The notes under the pieces are model-generated. The model was not told the DNA's origin. It ran no database searches and saw only the letters and a list, made by a program, of their open reading frames with translations. Shown here in pieces: positions 44,869 to 56,741 of a stretch of DNA of 64,000 nt. Position numbers and translations under genes: made by a program. This stretch comes from Fragilaria crotonensis (lineage: Eukaryota > Bacillariophyta > Fragilariophyceae > Fragilariales > Fragilariaceae): assembly GCA_022925895.1 (NCBI GenBank), contig JAKSYS010000004.1:62001-126000 (forward strand). Reading direction: 5' to 3'. Numbering within the stretch: position 1 is the stretch's first letter; each line of letters starts with the position of its first letter.

Positions 44869-45522
44869 ATATTTCTATGTATGTATATGATTCGGAGTAC
44901 TGTACTCAAAATTACAATCCGCACTGAATTTGAATTGTGTATTGGTCCGACGAGAAAGCCCTATCATAAAGGACTGGCCAGATGAAAAGATATTGTCGGA
45001 GTCCGCAGATATATAATACTTTATCTACAAGCGAGATCACAAGGGCTACAATATTCGTTTAGAGGCTAATTGATCGATAACAAGCCACGTTTTGCTAAAC
45101 AATTGCCTTGATGACAACATGGTTGAATGTTGTAATGTTCCGAGTTCCGAAGCCGTTTGCGTTATCATCTTCGTTGGTCTATCATTGTACTGGAGTACTA
45201 TCGTGGCTACTAAGAATAACCTGCTGATACCGTAGGGAGTTGCTGGAGTACCTGGTACTGCACCCTGTGGACCCTGTATGTACTGTATGTCATAGCTCTA
45301 GAGTGGACAGTACGTACATCATGTGGCTGCCATAGGTACAGTACGCCATACGCCTGGTACTTCAGGCTGTAAATCTGTACAGCACGTAATGGTGACGTCA
45401 TGCTCCCGGTTCATAGTTCATAGTTCATAGTCAATTTTGAGGCGTGTGCTGAAATGTGATCGTAAACCCATCCCAGACGAAAGTCCAAAGCCATCGTCGT
45501 CTTTGCAAACTGTGATATCATA
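44869..45522. other. intergenic, no gene seen
   Basis: About 650 bp with a GTAC-rich stretch at 45185-45380 and a triple GTTCATA repeat at about 45411-45431. It should include the promoter of the small downstream gene. Confidence 0.4.
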
Positions 45523-45921
45523 ATGAGTGACGCGAATAGCGGAGGATTCAACATCAACAAGTTGTTTTCTGGTGGTCTTGGCAAGGTACGTGTCATGGCA
45601 TCCGTCCCAAACTCGATTAAACGCGTCTGGTTTCCACAGGTTCATTTCTCACGTTCATTGCATGTTTATTACAGGGTGGGCGAGCGGCAGCATGGTTGAC
45701 AGCCATTGGTGTTGTGGTAAGTTTCTTTTAGAATACATTTTTGATGGTGGTGACATACACAAGGTCTCACACTTCCTGAATGCTGAATGCAGGCAGCATG
45801 GCAATACTATGAAAACCGCAACAATGGTGAGACATTCAGCAAAGAGGAACAATTGAGCTGGAATGAGAAAAAGAAGGGAGTTAGTAAGACGGATCCTACT
45901 GACCGTAAGGGAAGTTCATAA
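45523..45921 (+). CDS. small putative membrane protein, 77 aa, three exons
   Basis: Exons 45523-45585, 45675-45716 and 45793-45921; introns 89 bp (GTACGT...ACAG) and 76 bp (GTAAGT...GCAG), all phase 0. The peptide begins MSDANSGGFNINKLFSGGLG, then GGRAAAWLTAIGVVAAWQYY, which looks like one transmembrane helix, and ends in a charged tail (SKEEQLSWNEKKK). Strong consensus splice sites at four positions argue that it is real. I do not recognise the family; the size and layout resemble small subunits of organellar membrane complexes, but that is speculation. It is convergent with the DGD1 gene. Confidence 0.55.
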
Positions 45922-46010
45922 TTCTGGGGGTCAGGCGTTGATGTCCGCATAGTATAGCTCTATTTTACAATTTACGTGCCCCTACGGAAACCATCATTGC
46001 GATTGGGCAA

Positions 46011-48854
46011 CTAAATCAATGGCCCGCTGATCCACTTTCGCGTTGGCAGCTTTGTAACTGAGAGTGGAGTTGTTCTCATCGTCATTTTCGTAGTTTTGTC
46101 GTCCTTCAGAACTTTTGCAGATGAAGCCTTGGGTATGAAGTTGCTATTCTTCAAGGGGAGATTTCTCTGCAAGGCAAGAGTGACCCATTCTGTCGGTGTT
46201 CGATTAGTTTCATCCGTTTCGTCACCATCCTCCATGAATGATGGAAGATTAAAAACTGGATCGAAGGCTGGGTCGAAGGTACGCGCCAACCGTTCGCGTT
46301 GTCGTTGCTTGCGAGCCTGCGTTTTCATGTAGAGATTTTGCATACCCACATTTGCCCCGCCACCTATCACGCGCAACGCATCTCCACTTGGACCTCTGAT
46401 GACATCATTGTAAAAAGCAAGAAGGCGTTTATCAAGTTCAGCTGGCGAAAGCTGGATTCGGAGCTTGGGGGACGCGAGCACAGTGTCGATATCAAGTTCT
46501 AGACGTTTGTCCAGCTCCATCGTAAGGCGGCGCTGAAGTTCCTTGGGGAGCACCTTGCTTTGCTTAATCTCTTCCGAAAGGCGAGATCGGAATTGTCGGT
46601 ATCGCGCTCTTGATAAACGGAACGTTGATGCAATCTTGCGCCGTCGCTCGTCGTCGTCGATCAAAGGGGGGAGGTCAATCTGAAACCATCAACTTAGCAA
46701 ATTTCATCGGAATGTAACTTCCTCCTCGAATTATTGCATCAACTTACCTCGATACCAAGTTCTTTGGATTCCATAACTTCTGCCATACGTTCGGCCTCTT
46801 CGACTGAAATTGACCCTGCTGCTTCCAGGCGCTCCGTGGCTGCGGACCATGACAAGGCATAAGCATATTCTTTCGTCAAGGGCGCCGGTGAGTGCGTCAA
46901 TGCATAATACAAATTTCCTACGAATTCCTCCTTGTTGGTGTACGTGAGGCAGTTGGGGAATTGAGCAAAAAAATCATTCGACGGATGCGACGGAAGCACG
47001 ACAAACTTGCCCATGGCCAGCGCTTCGGCGGTTGTTGTGCACAGGACTTCCGACGTTGATGGATTTACAAATACTTTGTGACTCAGAGCAAGCTTAGCGT
47101 GATCCACAGGTCCATGAAATGTGAGGTCGATGTCTAGTTTCCTTGACTTTGCTTCGGCAGCATCCTTGTCGGGTCCGCCTCCATACATATCCATCTGTAG
47201 CTTCAAGTCAGCACTTTCTTCCGCATATTTAAGTAACTCCATCAGAGATCCAAGCCCTTTTGACCAAAGCATTTTTCCGATGAAATAAACGCTTGGATCT
47301 GCATCAGGTGCAAAGACGGGGTGCTCTTTCACCTTTCGCGAAGTAAGAATCTGACGAACTTGCTCTCCGATGTCTAAGAAGGTTCCTCGAACTCCGTGAA
47401 CGTTTTCAACAAGTTCCTTCTCGGGTGCGAAGCTCTGCAGCGTCCCCGATAGCTTGATCACTCGATGACAATGTGCACGGCACATCCATGAGCACAAAAG
47501 TCGCATTGCTGGAGCACGAACAAAAGCTGCAGGTTGCTCTGTCGCATAGACAAAATAGTTCGTGTGGATAATTCCAACCACGTGCTTGAATTTGGTGGTC
47601 CAATTCTCACCTGGGGCCCGATACCAGTTCAGATGCTCTGGCTCCTCTAGAATGCAGATGTCGACCTCGGCAGCCTGCAATCCAATCCGCCGTCGTTAGG
47701 GACCACACAAGATAAAAAGCGCAGACAGCATAGTAGACACTTACAGGGATGAGAGCCGTAATATCTCCCATACTGTAAATAGAGTTTTCGGCAGGCTCCA
47801 GACGAGCTGGATACCATGCAAGATTTAATTCTTCGCTCGCCTCCTTCATACCTGCGGTGTCTCTCAACCATGATCTCACGTATTCCTCCTGATCGTACGC
47901 CATACCAAAAACTTTATCCTTGCCATACACTTTTTCTTGATCCGCCCGATTCTCCAGCCAGGGAAGCATAAGAGTTACTTTCCCACCAGCCTGTTTTCTC
48001 CCCTTGGTCATGTACGCTGCTCTAAGCAGTGGATTTACACCGGTTCCTGTCATCCACGGCAATGATGCTGTTGTGACGATCCAGATTGACTTGGACTTGT
48101 CGGAAATATCGGTATGAGGGAGAATGGCTTCTCCCTGCTGAACAAGACGGGGGACAAATGGTTGTTCCGTAGAGGATTTTGTGACCAAGGTAACTGGAGG
48201 TGGGGACAAGACAGTTCTTCGAAGCGCTTCCACCACGGATGATGTCGTCTGCACCTGTTCACTGTCTTCTTCTGAAGAAGGCTCCGCGGGAGGGATCGTC
48301 TCCTGTTCCTCCTCTTCCAGCACGCCATCGCTTGGTCTGCCGAAAGTGGACATGGGATAACTTCCAGATTCGGCTGCATTTCGCTCAAAATAGTCTGCAA
48401 CATCCTCGGCCCATTCTTGTAGGAGTCGATCCCATGAACGAAAGCCATCAAACCTTGGTTTTTGCATCGTTTGGTCCAACGAGAGTGGGAGTTGTTGTTC
48501 TGTGACTGCAGTCGTCTGGGTCGCTGTTGTTCCGTTTGTCGTAGCAGCTCCACCACCATCATCCAAAAATAGCTTCCATTGGGTCAAAAGTGGAGATGTT
48601 TCTGGAAAGAGGATCTGTAGGTCCTTAATTTCTCGGAACGTTCGCTCCCAATAGTCCTTCGTGCTATCTGTACCAGCTTTCGTGGTGTCGACGTGTTGCT
48701 TCGAAGGAGGTGCGGCGGAGTCATGAGGTTTTGTGTTCCTGGTCTCGTCGTCCATGCCTGGTGTAGGTACTGCCTTTACCGTAGATGCTGTCACAAAGAC
48801 TACGATTAGCAGCCATACGCCCAAATCCTGTCGGAATCGTCCATACCCAAGCAT
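46011..48854 (-). CDS. DGD1-type digalactosyldiacylglycerol synthase, three exons
   Basis: Exons 48854-47745, 47674-46748 and 46679-46011; introns 70 and 68 bp (GTAAGT, phase 0); 901 residues. A signal peptide (LGVWLLIVVFVTASTVKAVP) suits plastid delivery through the ER. Residues about 240-680 are the GT4 glycosyltransferase: IVTTASLPWMTGTGVNPLLR, DICILEEPEHLNWYR, GIIHTNYFVYA, NVHGV, YFIGKMLWSKG, then NPSTSEVLCTTTAEALAMGK and HPSNDFFAQFPNC, all diagnostic of DGD1/DGD2. It transfers galactose from UDP-galactose to MGDG in the plastid envelope. About 220 basic residues after the enzyme (IDLPPLIDDDERRRKIASTF onward) are unlike plant DGD1 and of unknown role. Confidence 0.88.
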
Positions 48855-50961
48855 ACTTGAACCAAGTGTTCCACTGCTTTCTGGGTAAGTAAATGCCTGA
48901 TTTTGAATTCAACACCGAGACAAAACGGCGTCAAGCTTTTCTTGCGAACGAGAACCGACACGCACACACTAATTACAGTCCTTTCTTTCTCGCTTGCACA
49001 ATATCTGACAATCTGATCGTGCCACAAGTCACAACTTGAATGCTCAATTACTTTCAGATACCTCTAGTAGTAGCCAAAGGTGACGTTAGGGATGCTGGCA
49101 TTCGATGGAGAAATTGTGTGTGAAACGTGTGAAGCATTTTTTCCTGCACACATTCACGTCATGGGTGGGTGCAGTGTTGCAGCGGGTCAGACGTGCGGGT
49201 GCCATTGGATACGTTGGGCCCGGTGCCTCAACAGGGCAACGTATGGACCATGGACTGCATGCTGTTACCGTACTGTCGTTGCTGTTCGACACTACACGTA
49301 CACGAACTTCTATAGTCCACGACGACGTCGCGTTTGGGATTGGTGTGCCTTGCTCGTTAGGGGAATGACGTCACCCCTCATTCATGTGATTGGTCGTTGA
49401 CCCTGGACCCTGGACGCATTTGATGTTTTTTCGTAAACGAGCCGGCCCTTACATCTATAGAAATGTACAGTACTCCGAAGTCCGAAGTATGATATGAGAG
49501 TTCTGCCTTCTACTAGCTAGAGTATCAACTGGTACTCGAAGTACATTGTATGGAACTCGTACTGTAGAATTTCTATTCTATTCACTGGAGCGAGCAGCAC
49601 GGATTCGTCGGTATAGCTAAATGCGATGGTGGTGGATGATTTAAATTGCACTCCGAGTACTTGTAGTATTCAAAGTTCAAAGATCCTTCTTTTAAGAAGC
49701 TCCTTAATCGGCTCGATTACGGGACACATAATCGGGCTCCCATCATTTTGTCTGGAGAACTTGCTCCGGCCAGCAACAAATTCTACCTCCACAACCAGAA
49801 AATGTTGAAGGGAAATAGAGGTTGTTGCACTCAGCTAATCATGATGTAAGGCCTTGTCTAACATGCTCCAGCGCATGAACATGGACTAGCTACTAGAAGG
49901 ACATGATGTTCTTTGAGAGTTGCAGCCTGGTGCTACCAATTTTGAGTCGTAGTTAGTAAGGAAATTACTCATTCTTTAGGAATCATTGAAAAGGAGATGA
50001 CAATAAAAATGATAACAAGTACCATCACGAGTTGACCCAGAATCCCAAGTGCTTGTACCTGGCTGGTATCAGTGGGTTCTGATTCAACCAGGGTGCAGCC
50101 TCGGTAATCTCAACAAGTATTACAGCCACAGCCATCAGAACCCTTGAGGACCTTTTTGAAAGGGCACTTGGGTGAAAGATCTTGGATCCACAGTCAAAAG
50201 CCAAAAGTTACTACATCATTGAACAGTGGCAGAAACTGAAGAATAATCTTCCTAGGTTTGTTGTCGGAAGTGAAGGCAAGAGATTTGATGGATGCTTCAA
50301 ATTATGCTTCAGCACCAAGTTTATACCTTATTTTGTCATGGTGCTGATGAATTCATTTGATCATCTTTGAGTCCTCGCACTCAGAACCGGAGGTGTGCTG
50401 GCTGGTTTGGCATACTAAAGCAGCATGATCAAGAAATTTATGTGGATACGTCAGTTCTAAAATCAGCATATTTGCATGCCAATCAGATAGCCAATGTCAC
50501 AAACGTGGTAGGGAATAATTCTTGACCATGAGAGATTGATTGAAAAATTTGTGTTTGTACATGCTTTTTGATGATTAGTTGAAACGCTGATGCTGAACTG
50601 ATCGACCTAGTAGGATTACAGTATTTCCTTGTACAGCCTACAGTAGCAGACGATTGTTTTCTACCCGGTATAGCAGTATAGTTGTTCCTTGTACTGGAGT
50701 AGTACAGCGCTCCGAGTACAAGCATACAATAGCAAACGATGATAAGGTTCCCGTACCGGTACGGCTACTCTCATATCCAATTGTCTTTGAGGCAGTCGCG
50801 AATTTGCGATCCTGGACACAACACGCAGCGGACCAGAGCATGAGGTCACTCGACTCTCGTACTCGGAGTACCATATACTGTAGTACAAGTACCGGGGTAC
50901 CACTTTCGGTACAGCAAATGAATTAAGATCCATACCACTGGTGACCGTGGTGACCTCTGTC
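48855..50961. other. 2.1 kb intergenic region
   Basis: No supported gene. GTAC motifs at 49460-49570 and 50680-50900; open frames around 49080-49400 lack domains. The first 200 bp should carry the DGD1-type gene's promoter. Confidence 0.4.
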
Positions 50962-52573
50962 ATGGTCACAATAGCAACATCGGTGTGTCTCCTATCATTG
51001 TTATCCTTCCAAGGGCTCATCTCCCTTCTTGCGACAGCGCAGTCTCTAGCAATCTCTCCCTTTAATCTTCGTACAAACAACATGACAGAATCAGAAGCAC
51101 AACTTCGTCCTATTGTCTTTTGCGGTCCATCGGGAGTTGGCAAGGGCACCTTGATTGAGATGCTCATGCAACGATTTCCGAATGATCAATTTGGATTCTC
51201 TGTCTCACACACCACTCGTGCTCCCCGTGATGGAGAAGTCGACGGTGTTCATTATCACTTTACGACGGTTGAGGCCATCAATGAGGAAATTGCGGATGGA
51301 AAGTTTATCGAATACGCGCAAGTCCACGGGCGATACTACGGAACCAGGTACGAACCACAAATTGTCCAAATCTACATGCAGACACGTTATGATAGTATCA
51401 TTGTGTTCCCCTGGAAATGGAATCATCATACTTGAGTCAAATACTCACATGCGTTGACGTTGTCTGTGTATTCTATAATCGCGTTGAACTAATATGTGTA
51501 CGTCAACCATCAACAGCATTGCGGCAGTCGAATCTGTGCAATCGGCAGGCAAAGTATGCATATTGGACATTGACATTCGTGGAGTGCAGAATGTCAAAAA
51601 GTCATCCTTGACGCCCTATTATATTTTCGTTGCTCCTCCCTCCCAGGCAATATTGGAACAGCGTTTGCGAGGACGTGGAACTGAGAAAGAGGAAGATATT
51701 CAAGTTCGCTTGGCCAATGCCGCCAAGGAGTTGGAATACGGGATGAAGGAAGGGAACTTTGACAAGGTATTGGTCAATGATGACCTCGCTAAGACCTTTG
51801 AGCTTCTGGCTACGGCTGTGAAGGCATGGTATCCACACCTGAAGGAGCACGTGCTTCCTCGTCCTGTGGTTTTTGCTGGACCAAGTGGAGTAGGAAAGGT
51901 GAGTTACCACCACGGAGAGGGTTTCAGTCCAAGGGCCGTCATTGTTTCCCTCATAAAGCGGCTTTAACCATTTGAACCATTCCATTTACAGGGAACATTG
52001 ATCAACATGCTGATGGAAAGATTCCCAAACAAGCAGCTTGGTTTCTCCGTGAGCCACACGACACGAAAGCCTCGTGACGGGGAAGTCGATGGAGTGCACT
52101 ACAATTTCACTACTGTGGATACCATTCGAAACGAGATTGCGGAGGGAAAATTCATTGAATATGCTGAAGTTCACGGAAACTACTATGGAACCAGTGTGGC
52201 TGCAGTTGAGAGCGTTCAGTCCGAGGGTAGAGTTTGCATTCTCGATATTGACGTTCAAGGTGTTCAGAATGTAAAGAAGTCTACATTGGTCCCTTATTAC
52301 ATCTTCATTGCCCCTCCGTCAATGGAAGAATTGGAGAAGCGCTTGAGAGGTCGTGGGACTGAAAAGGAAGAAGATATCCAGAAGCGTCTTGAGAACGCCG
52401 CCACAGAAATTGATTACGGTCAGCGAGCCGGCAACTTCGATAGGGTCTTTATCAATGCGGATCTCCAAGCTACATTTGATGACCTTGCAGAAGCATTCCG
52501 AACATGGTTCCCTCAGCTGGATGAAATCGCTCCCGATGATGCTCAAAAGAACTGTACGTGCGTTGTTTCATAA
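50962..52573 (+). CDS. tandem-domain guanylate kinase, three exons
   Basis: Exons 50962-51347, 51517-51898 and 51992-52573; introns 169 and 93 bp; phases agree for 449 residues. Two complete guanylate kinase domains follow each other. Each has a P-loop ([10 protein letters not shown] and [10 protein letters not shown]), the GMP-binding block ([21 protein letters not shown]), KFIEYAxVHGxYYGT, CILDID, and the lid [13 protein letters not shown]. The second P-loop is cut by the intron after GVGK. From ATG 50962 a hydrophobic N-terminus ([18 protein letters not shown]) could be a targeting signal; an internal Met (51082, [10 protein letters not shown]) would give a cytosolic form. GMP to GDP phosphorylation is the family role. 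The C-terminus NCTCVVS looks CaaX-like. Confidence 0.88.
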
Positions 52574-52791
52574 TTTTCGGTTCTCGTTCTTAAAATGTAG
52601 TTGTGGATCATTCATTGATTTTGTTGCTCCTGTCCTCTTCCGTTGGCAAAATTGGTCAAAGGAGAACGATTGCGTCCTTTGAACACACTCCATTCAGCCA
52701 AGCGAACGGAGTTGAGATAAGTAAATGTAGCAATTCGGCTAATACAGAGTATAAAGAATATTGTGATCGCCGCAGATACACGGTGATTTTT

Positions 52792-53641
52792 CTATAGGGA
52801 TGAAGTGCCCTCGTCTACAGGACAAGCAAAAGTATCTAGATCGGCTCCAAGCAAATCTGAAAGGTAACTCACAAGTTCCTCGTTGGTGTTTCTCTTCAGC
52901 TCCAGTTCGTATTGCTTAAATACAGCGACGTACTCTTTTTCCACAAAGCCAAGTTTGTTCTCGAACAAAGATCTGGAGGCATGGTTATCTTGATTGATTT
53001 TGCAAAAAAATCGTCGCAATCCCAAGTTCTTGGCTCCGTAGAGCATCATTAGGATGGTTGCCTCTCGGCCCAAGCCTTTTCCGCGGTATGCCGCATCGGC
53101 GATCATGATATCTACTTCTGCTTGTTGTTGTTTCGCGGCAGACGAAATTGTTGGAGGAGGAGCAAATGGATCAATCTCTTCATCATCATCTTCCTCGGAT
53201 AAAAACAAATTCACGTCGCCCACCATGGCATTGATATTACGCGCCACAAATCCAGAATCAACAAATGATATTCCATCCGACCCCACTGGCAACGCATTGC
53301 AGCCACAGCGGCCATTGATATCGAGGCAGCGGTCGCGAGCCAAAACAAGGAACGTACACTTGGCATTGTCATCGCGCCAGGATATTTGATTCTCCAATTC
53401 TTCCTCCAGTGTCATGGGTTCCGATCCAGTAGCCTCCAGCAGATCAGGATCTTGCATCCAAGAGTGATATCGCTCGACATGTTCTGGTCCTAGAGACAAA
53501 AAGTGTTGAGCACAAGCAATCCCTCCTCAGCGTGGCGACGACGCGGTCGTGACGAAACGTCGTCTTCAAGACTTTCGACTTACGGTAGGGAACCAAAATA
53601 CAGGTCTCGCCCACTACGCACGTTTCGTAATTCAGTCTCAT
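52792..53641 (-). CDS. NAT9: NAT9-like GNAT acetyltransferase, two exons
   Basis: Exon 1 is 53641-53584 (MRLNYETCVVGETCILVPY plus one base), donor GTAAGT; intron 53583-53490 (94 bp, ending TCTAG); exon 2 is 53489-52792; 251 residues. The start is the NAT9 hallmark (MRLN-x-x-T-x-x-x-G-x-x-x-x-LVPY), followed by PEHVERYHSWM and SEPMTLEEELENQ. The acetyl-CoA loop is YRGKGLGREA, followed by ENKLGFVEKEYVAVFKQYEL. An acidic insertion (SEEDDDEEIDPF) is present. NAT9 proteins associate with tubulin/microtubules in animals; the role in algae is unknown. It is convergent with the guanylate kinase, 218 bp apart. Confidence 0.88.
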
Positions 53642-54340
53642 CCAACCAAGGATTAACAGCTACTCTAGAGAAGGACAAAATCGAGCCAGTCGGTGAGTCT
53701 CTTCGTTTGATGATGCCTTCTTCCTGAAGTTGCGGCGTTTTCGGCCCGCACGTGACAAACAATATCGTGGTCGTTGTCCTCGTCGATCCAACGTCCACCC
53801 GCCTACTGCTACTACATCATCATAACTCATCACTACCAGCGCGAACAGTATGTGCGTGTGAAGTCAACAACACAACGGATAAAGATAGAAGTACATACAC
53901 TCGGGAGTGAGGACAGGCGTGTGGATCTCCGATTGCTAGTTGCCAATCGAAACAATTCTGAGATCCACCATCAATCAGCAGGGACCTACGACCGATTATA
54001 TCATCATAGGTCAAGAAGATTCCCATGCTATGACCGACCTTGTACAAATTCGTGTAGAACGAAGGATGATAGGACTTATTCGAGTATGAACAAAAGCGTT
54101 TACAGTACGACACTCGCTGCACGTCATTCCAAATGCTAATGACCCATGCAAAGACGTTGACGGTGCTAGTACACTTAGTACTTCAGTACTGTAGAAAGTG
54201 CAGCTACGAATGACCAGATACACGTCCACGTTGGTAAGACTGACTCAAACCAAATCTTGGACTCATCAGCATTTCACATTTATCGAATCTCACAATTTCG
54301 AAACTTCGTCATTTTCACGCGTCACAACCTGATAATCAAA
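53642..54340. promoter_or_regulatory. divergent promoter region of NAT9-like and FCP genes
   Basis: About 700 bp separates the two start codons. The first 200 bp upstream of the antenna gene should contain its light-responsive promoter. No ORF with family features. Confidence 0.4.
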
Positions 54341-54973
54341 ATGAAGTTCTGCATTGCCGCCCTCCTCATCGCCTCCGCCTCTGCCTTCGGCAACTTCGCC
54401 AAGAAGGCCACCAAGGTTGTTGCAGCACCCACCTACTCTGTTGACACCATCCCTGGAAGCCTCGCCCCAGTTGGACTCTTTGATCCTCTCGGATTTGCCG
54501 AGAAAGCCGATGCCGCCACCCTCAAGCGTTACCGCGAGGCCGAGCTCACACACGGACGTGTGTCGATGCTCGCCGTCGTTGGTTTCCTCGTCGGAGAGAA
54601 GGTCGAGGGCTCATCGTTCTTGTTCGATGCCTCCATCAAGGGCCCTGCCATCACCCACCTCGCACAGGTCCCAGGTCTGTTCTGGGCCGCTCTCGCCATT
54701 GCCATTGGTGGTGCCGAACAGCGCCGTGCCGAGATCGGATGGGTCAACCCATCTGAAGTACCAGTTGACCGCCCAGGTCTTCTCCGCGACGACTACTCTC
54801 CTGGTGACCTTGGCTTCGACCCACTTGGCTTGAAGCCCAGCGACCCTGAGGAGTTTGCGGTCATTGCAACGAAGGAGCTCCAGAACGGCCGTCTTGCTAT
54901 GCTTGCCGCTGCTGGTTTCTTGGCACAAGAGCTCACCGACGGAAAGGGAATCCTCGAGCACCTTGCTTTGTAA
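54341..54973 (+). CDS. fucoxanthin-chlorophyll a/c-binding antenna protein (LHC superfamily)
   Basis: 210 residues from ATG 54341, in AAAATGAAG context. The N-terminus is the classic diatom bipartite signal: MKFCIAALLIASASAF with cleavage before Phe. Helix 1 has the chlorophyll-binding REAELTHGRVSMLAVVGFLV, helix 2 FWAALAIAIGGAEQRRAEIG, and helix 3 IATKELQNGRLAMLAAAGFL. GLFDPLGF and LGFDPLGL mark the lumenal and stromal turns. It binds fucoxanthin and chlorophylls a and c in thylakoids. Third-base choice is strongly C-biased compared with neighbours, as expected for a highly expressed gene. The subfamily (Lhcf versus Lhcr) is not settled by eye. Confidence 0.93.
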   Translation: MKFCIAALLIASASAFGNFAKKATKVVAAPTYSVDTIPGSLAPVGLFDPLGFAEKADAATLKRYREAELTHGRVSMLAVVGFLVGEKVEGSSFLFDASIKGPAITHLAQVPGLFWAALAIAIGGAEQRRAEIGWVNPSEVPVDRPGLLRDDYSPGDLGFDPLGLKPSDPEEFAVIATKELQNGRLAMLAAAGFLAQELTDGKGILEHLAL

Positions 54974-55377
54974 ATTTTACTTTTGTAATTCTACGCAAAC
55001 GAACACGACGTTTCGAAGTATACTTTACAGACTATTTCTGGTACTCCAATAGTAAGCAATGCCATCTGCTGATTAAGGATATTGTGGAAATCTGTTTCAA
55101 GTACTTAGCATCGAAAGAAGTCAGATTTTTTCTCTCGCAAGTGGTTAGTGTACGGTCCATTCTTGAACGCAGACGGAACACAACGACGACTGTCAAATGA
55201 ATCGATGAATCATGTAAAATGGAAGTTGACCAAAAGTTGTTCCATTGATTCGCCAGAGTAATCCGAAGCCACTCCTTCTATCTATCTTCAAAAAATGTGT
55301 CAACATAATGCTTCCCAAAAATCTTAAAGAGTTTCCTCACTTGAACCTGTCGCTCCCTAGTACTGGAAGAGCATAAT
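54974..55377. other. intergenic, no gene seen
   Basis: About 400 bp downstream of the antenna gene, ending where the retroelement fossil begins. Confidence 0.4.
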
Positions 55378-56741
55378 TTGACTCCATGCGTTTACTCAGT
55401 GGTCTACAATACGCGGGGTGCACTCTTATATATGGACTCAAGTCTTTTCGGGATGGAGCTCTCGCCATGTTTGCATGCCTCCCCGGTGAACATTTCACAT
55501 GTCGCCGGGAAGGCTAACACACTAGCCGATATCGCATCACGAGCAATTCCCCAATTTGATGACGACTCTGCGTTTCTAACGCACTTTAATAATACTTTTC
55601 CTCTTCATGGACGATTCTGGCAGCGTGCCAGCCCACCACCCGCGCAGCTATCCAACGTGATTTCGACGCTGCGCGGGCAGCGCTTGACGCTGCAACGGTG
55701 GACGGTGCAGTCCGTGCCACCAACTGGCGGTGGTGGGCGCAGTACTGCACCGAATGTGGAGTTGATCCGTGGCTCCGGGACATCACACCCGCGACCCGCG
55801 GCCAGTTATTGCTGGGATTTGCCGCTCGGACTCGAACTGGATTCTTTGGGAAAGGCCGGCAGGTTAGTGCCCAAACCGTCGAAAAAGCCTTGCGTCACGT
55901 GGCACAAGCCTTCGTGTTGGAGGGATACGAGGATCCCCGCCGAGCCGGAGCCGGCAGCAACCTGGCTCTGCCCTTTACCCACCTCCTTAAATCCTTCCGC
56001 GACAGAGATCCAGCACCTCGGCCCCAGGTTGCGTTGCCCGTCCACGCAATTGACCTTGCGGCCACCGCCCGTAACGACCCCGGCGCCTCTCCCCGAGAGG
56101 TTGCCACCGCCCATTTAATCGTTCTAGCGTTTTTCTTTTTGCTACGTGTCGGGGAGTATACCCTCCCGTCAGAACACCGTACCACTCGCACAGTCCAATT
56201 CCGGGTCTGTGACGTCCGTTTTTGGCAAGGCCAAACGCTCCTCCCGCTCACTAGCGATGCAGCGATCCTTGCAGCTGCCTCCTCGGTGACGCTCACTATG
56301 GATAATCAAAAGAATGGGCAGCGCGGCGACATCATCCACCAGGAGGCGTGCGACGATGATTTCTGCCCAGTACGCTCAGTCGCGGCCCGTGTCAGTGCCA
56401 TCATGGCCCAAAACATGCCGCTAACAACTCCACTGAGCTACATACAACCGGGGATTCATGTACAACCTAACCATGTTCTCTATGCCGTCCGGCGTGGAGC
56501 CCGCACCGCTCGGCTCACCGAGAGCGGCTACGATTTATCTTGTATTGGCGCGCATTCCTTGCGCTCGTCAGGTGCTATGGCACTGTGGTTATCCGGTCAT
56601 AGCCCGGAGGCAATCATGAAGTTGGGCCGTTGGCGCATGCTTACGTTCCTCACATACATTCACGCTCAGATTGCCGAGCTCACCGCAGGCACCTCTAAGA
56701 AAATGAGGCAACCGGTCCTTTTCCACAATGTGGGCGGCTAA
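55378..56741 (+). mobile_element. fossil of a tyrosine-recombinase (DIRS-like) retroelement
   Basis: The first part resembles the end of a reverse-transcriptase/RNase H region (ISHVAGKANTLADIASRA). The second is a tyrosine recombinase with the expected Arg, His-x-x-Arg and Tyr motifs (FLLRVGEY, GAHSLRSSG, LTYIHAQI). This pairing is typical of DIRS-like elements. The copy is incomplete and broken (at least one break; most of the polymerase part is missing), although the recombinase part looks largely whole. The base composition is more GC-rich than the surroundings. Age appears moderate to recent. Confidence 0.7.

Noticed and set aside
49080-49400. 106-codon Cys/Trp-rich ORF upstream of the DGD1-type gene
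   Set aside because: Composition atypical, no family, and overlapped by other frames of similar length.
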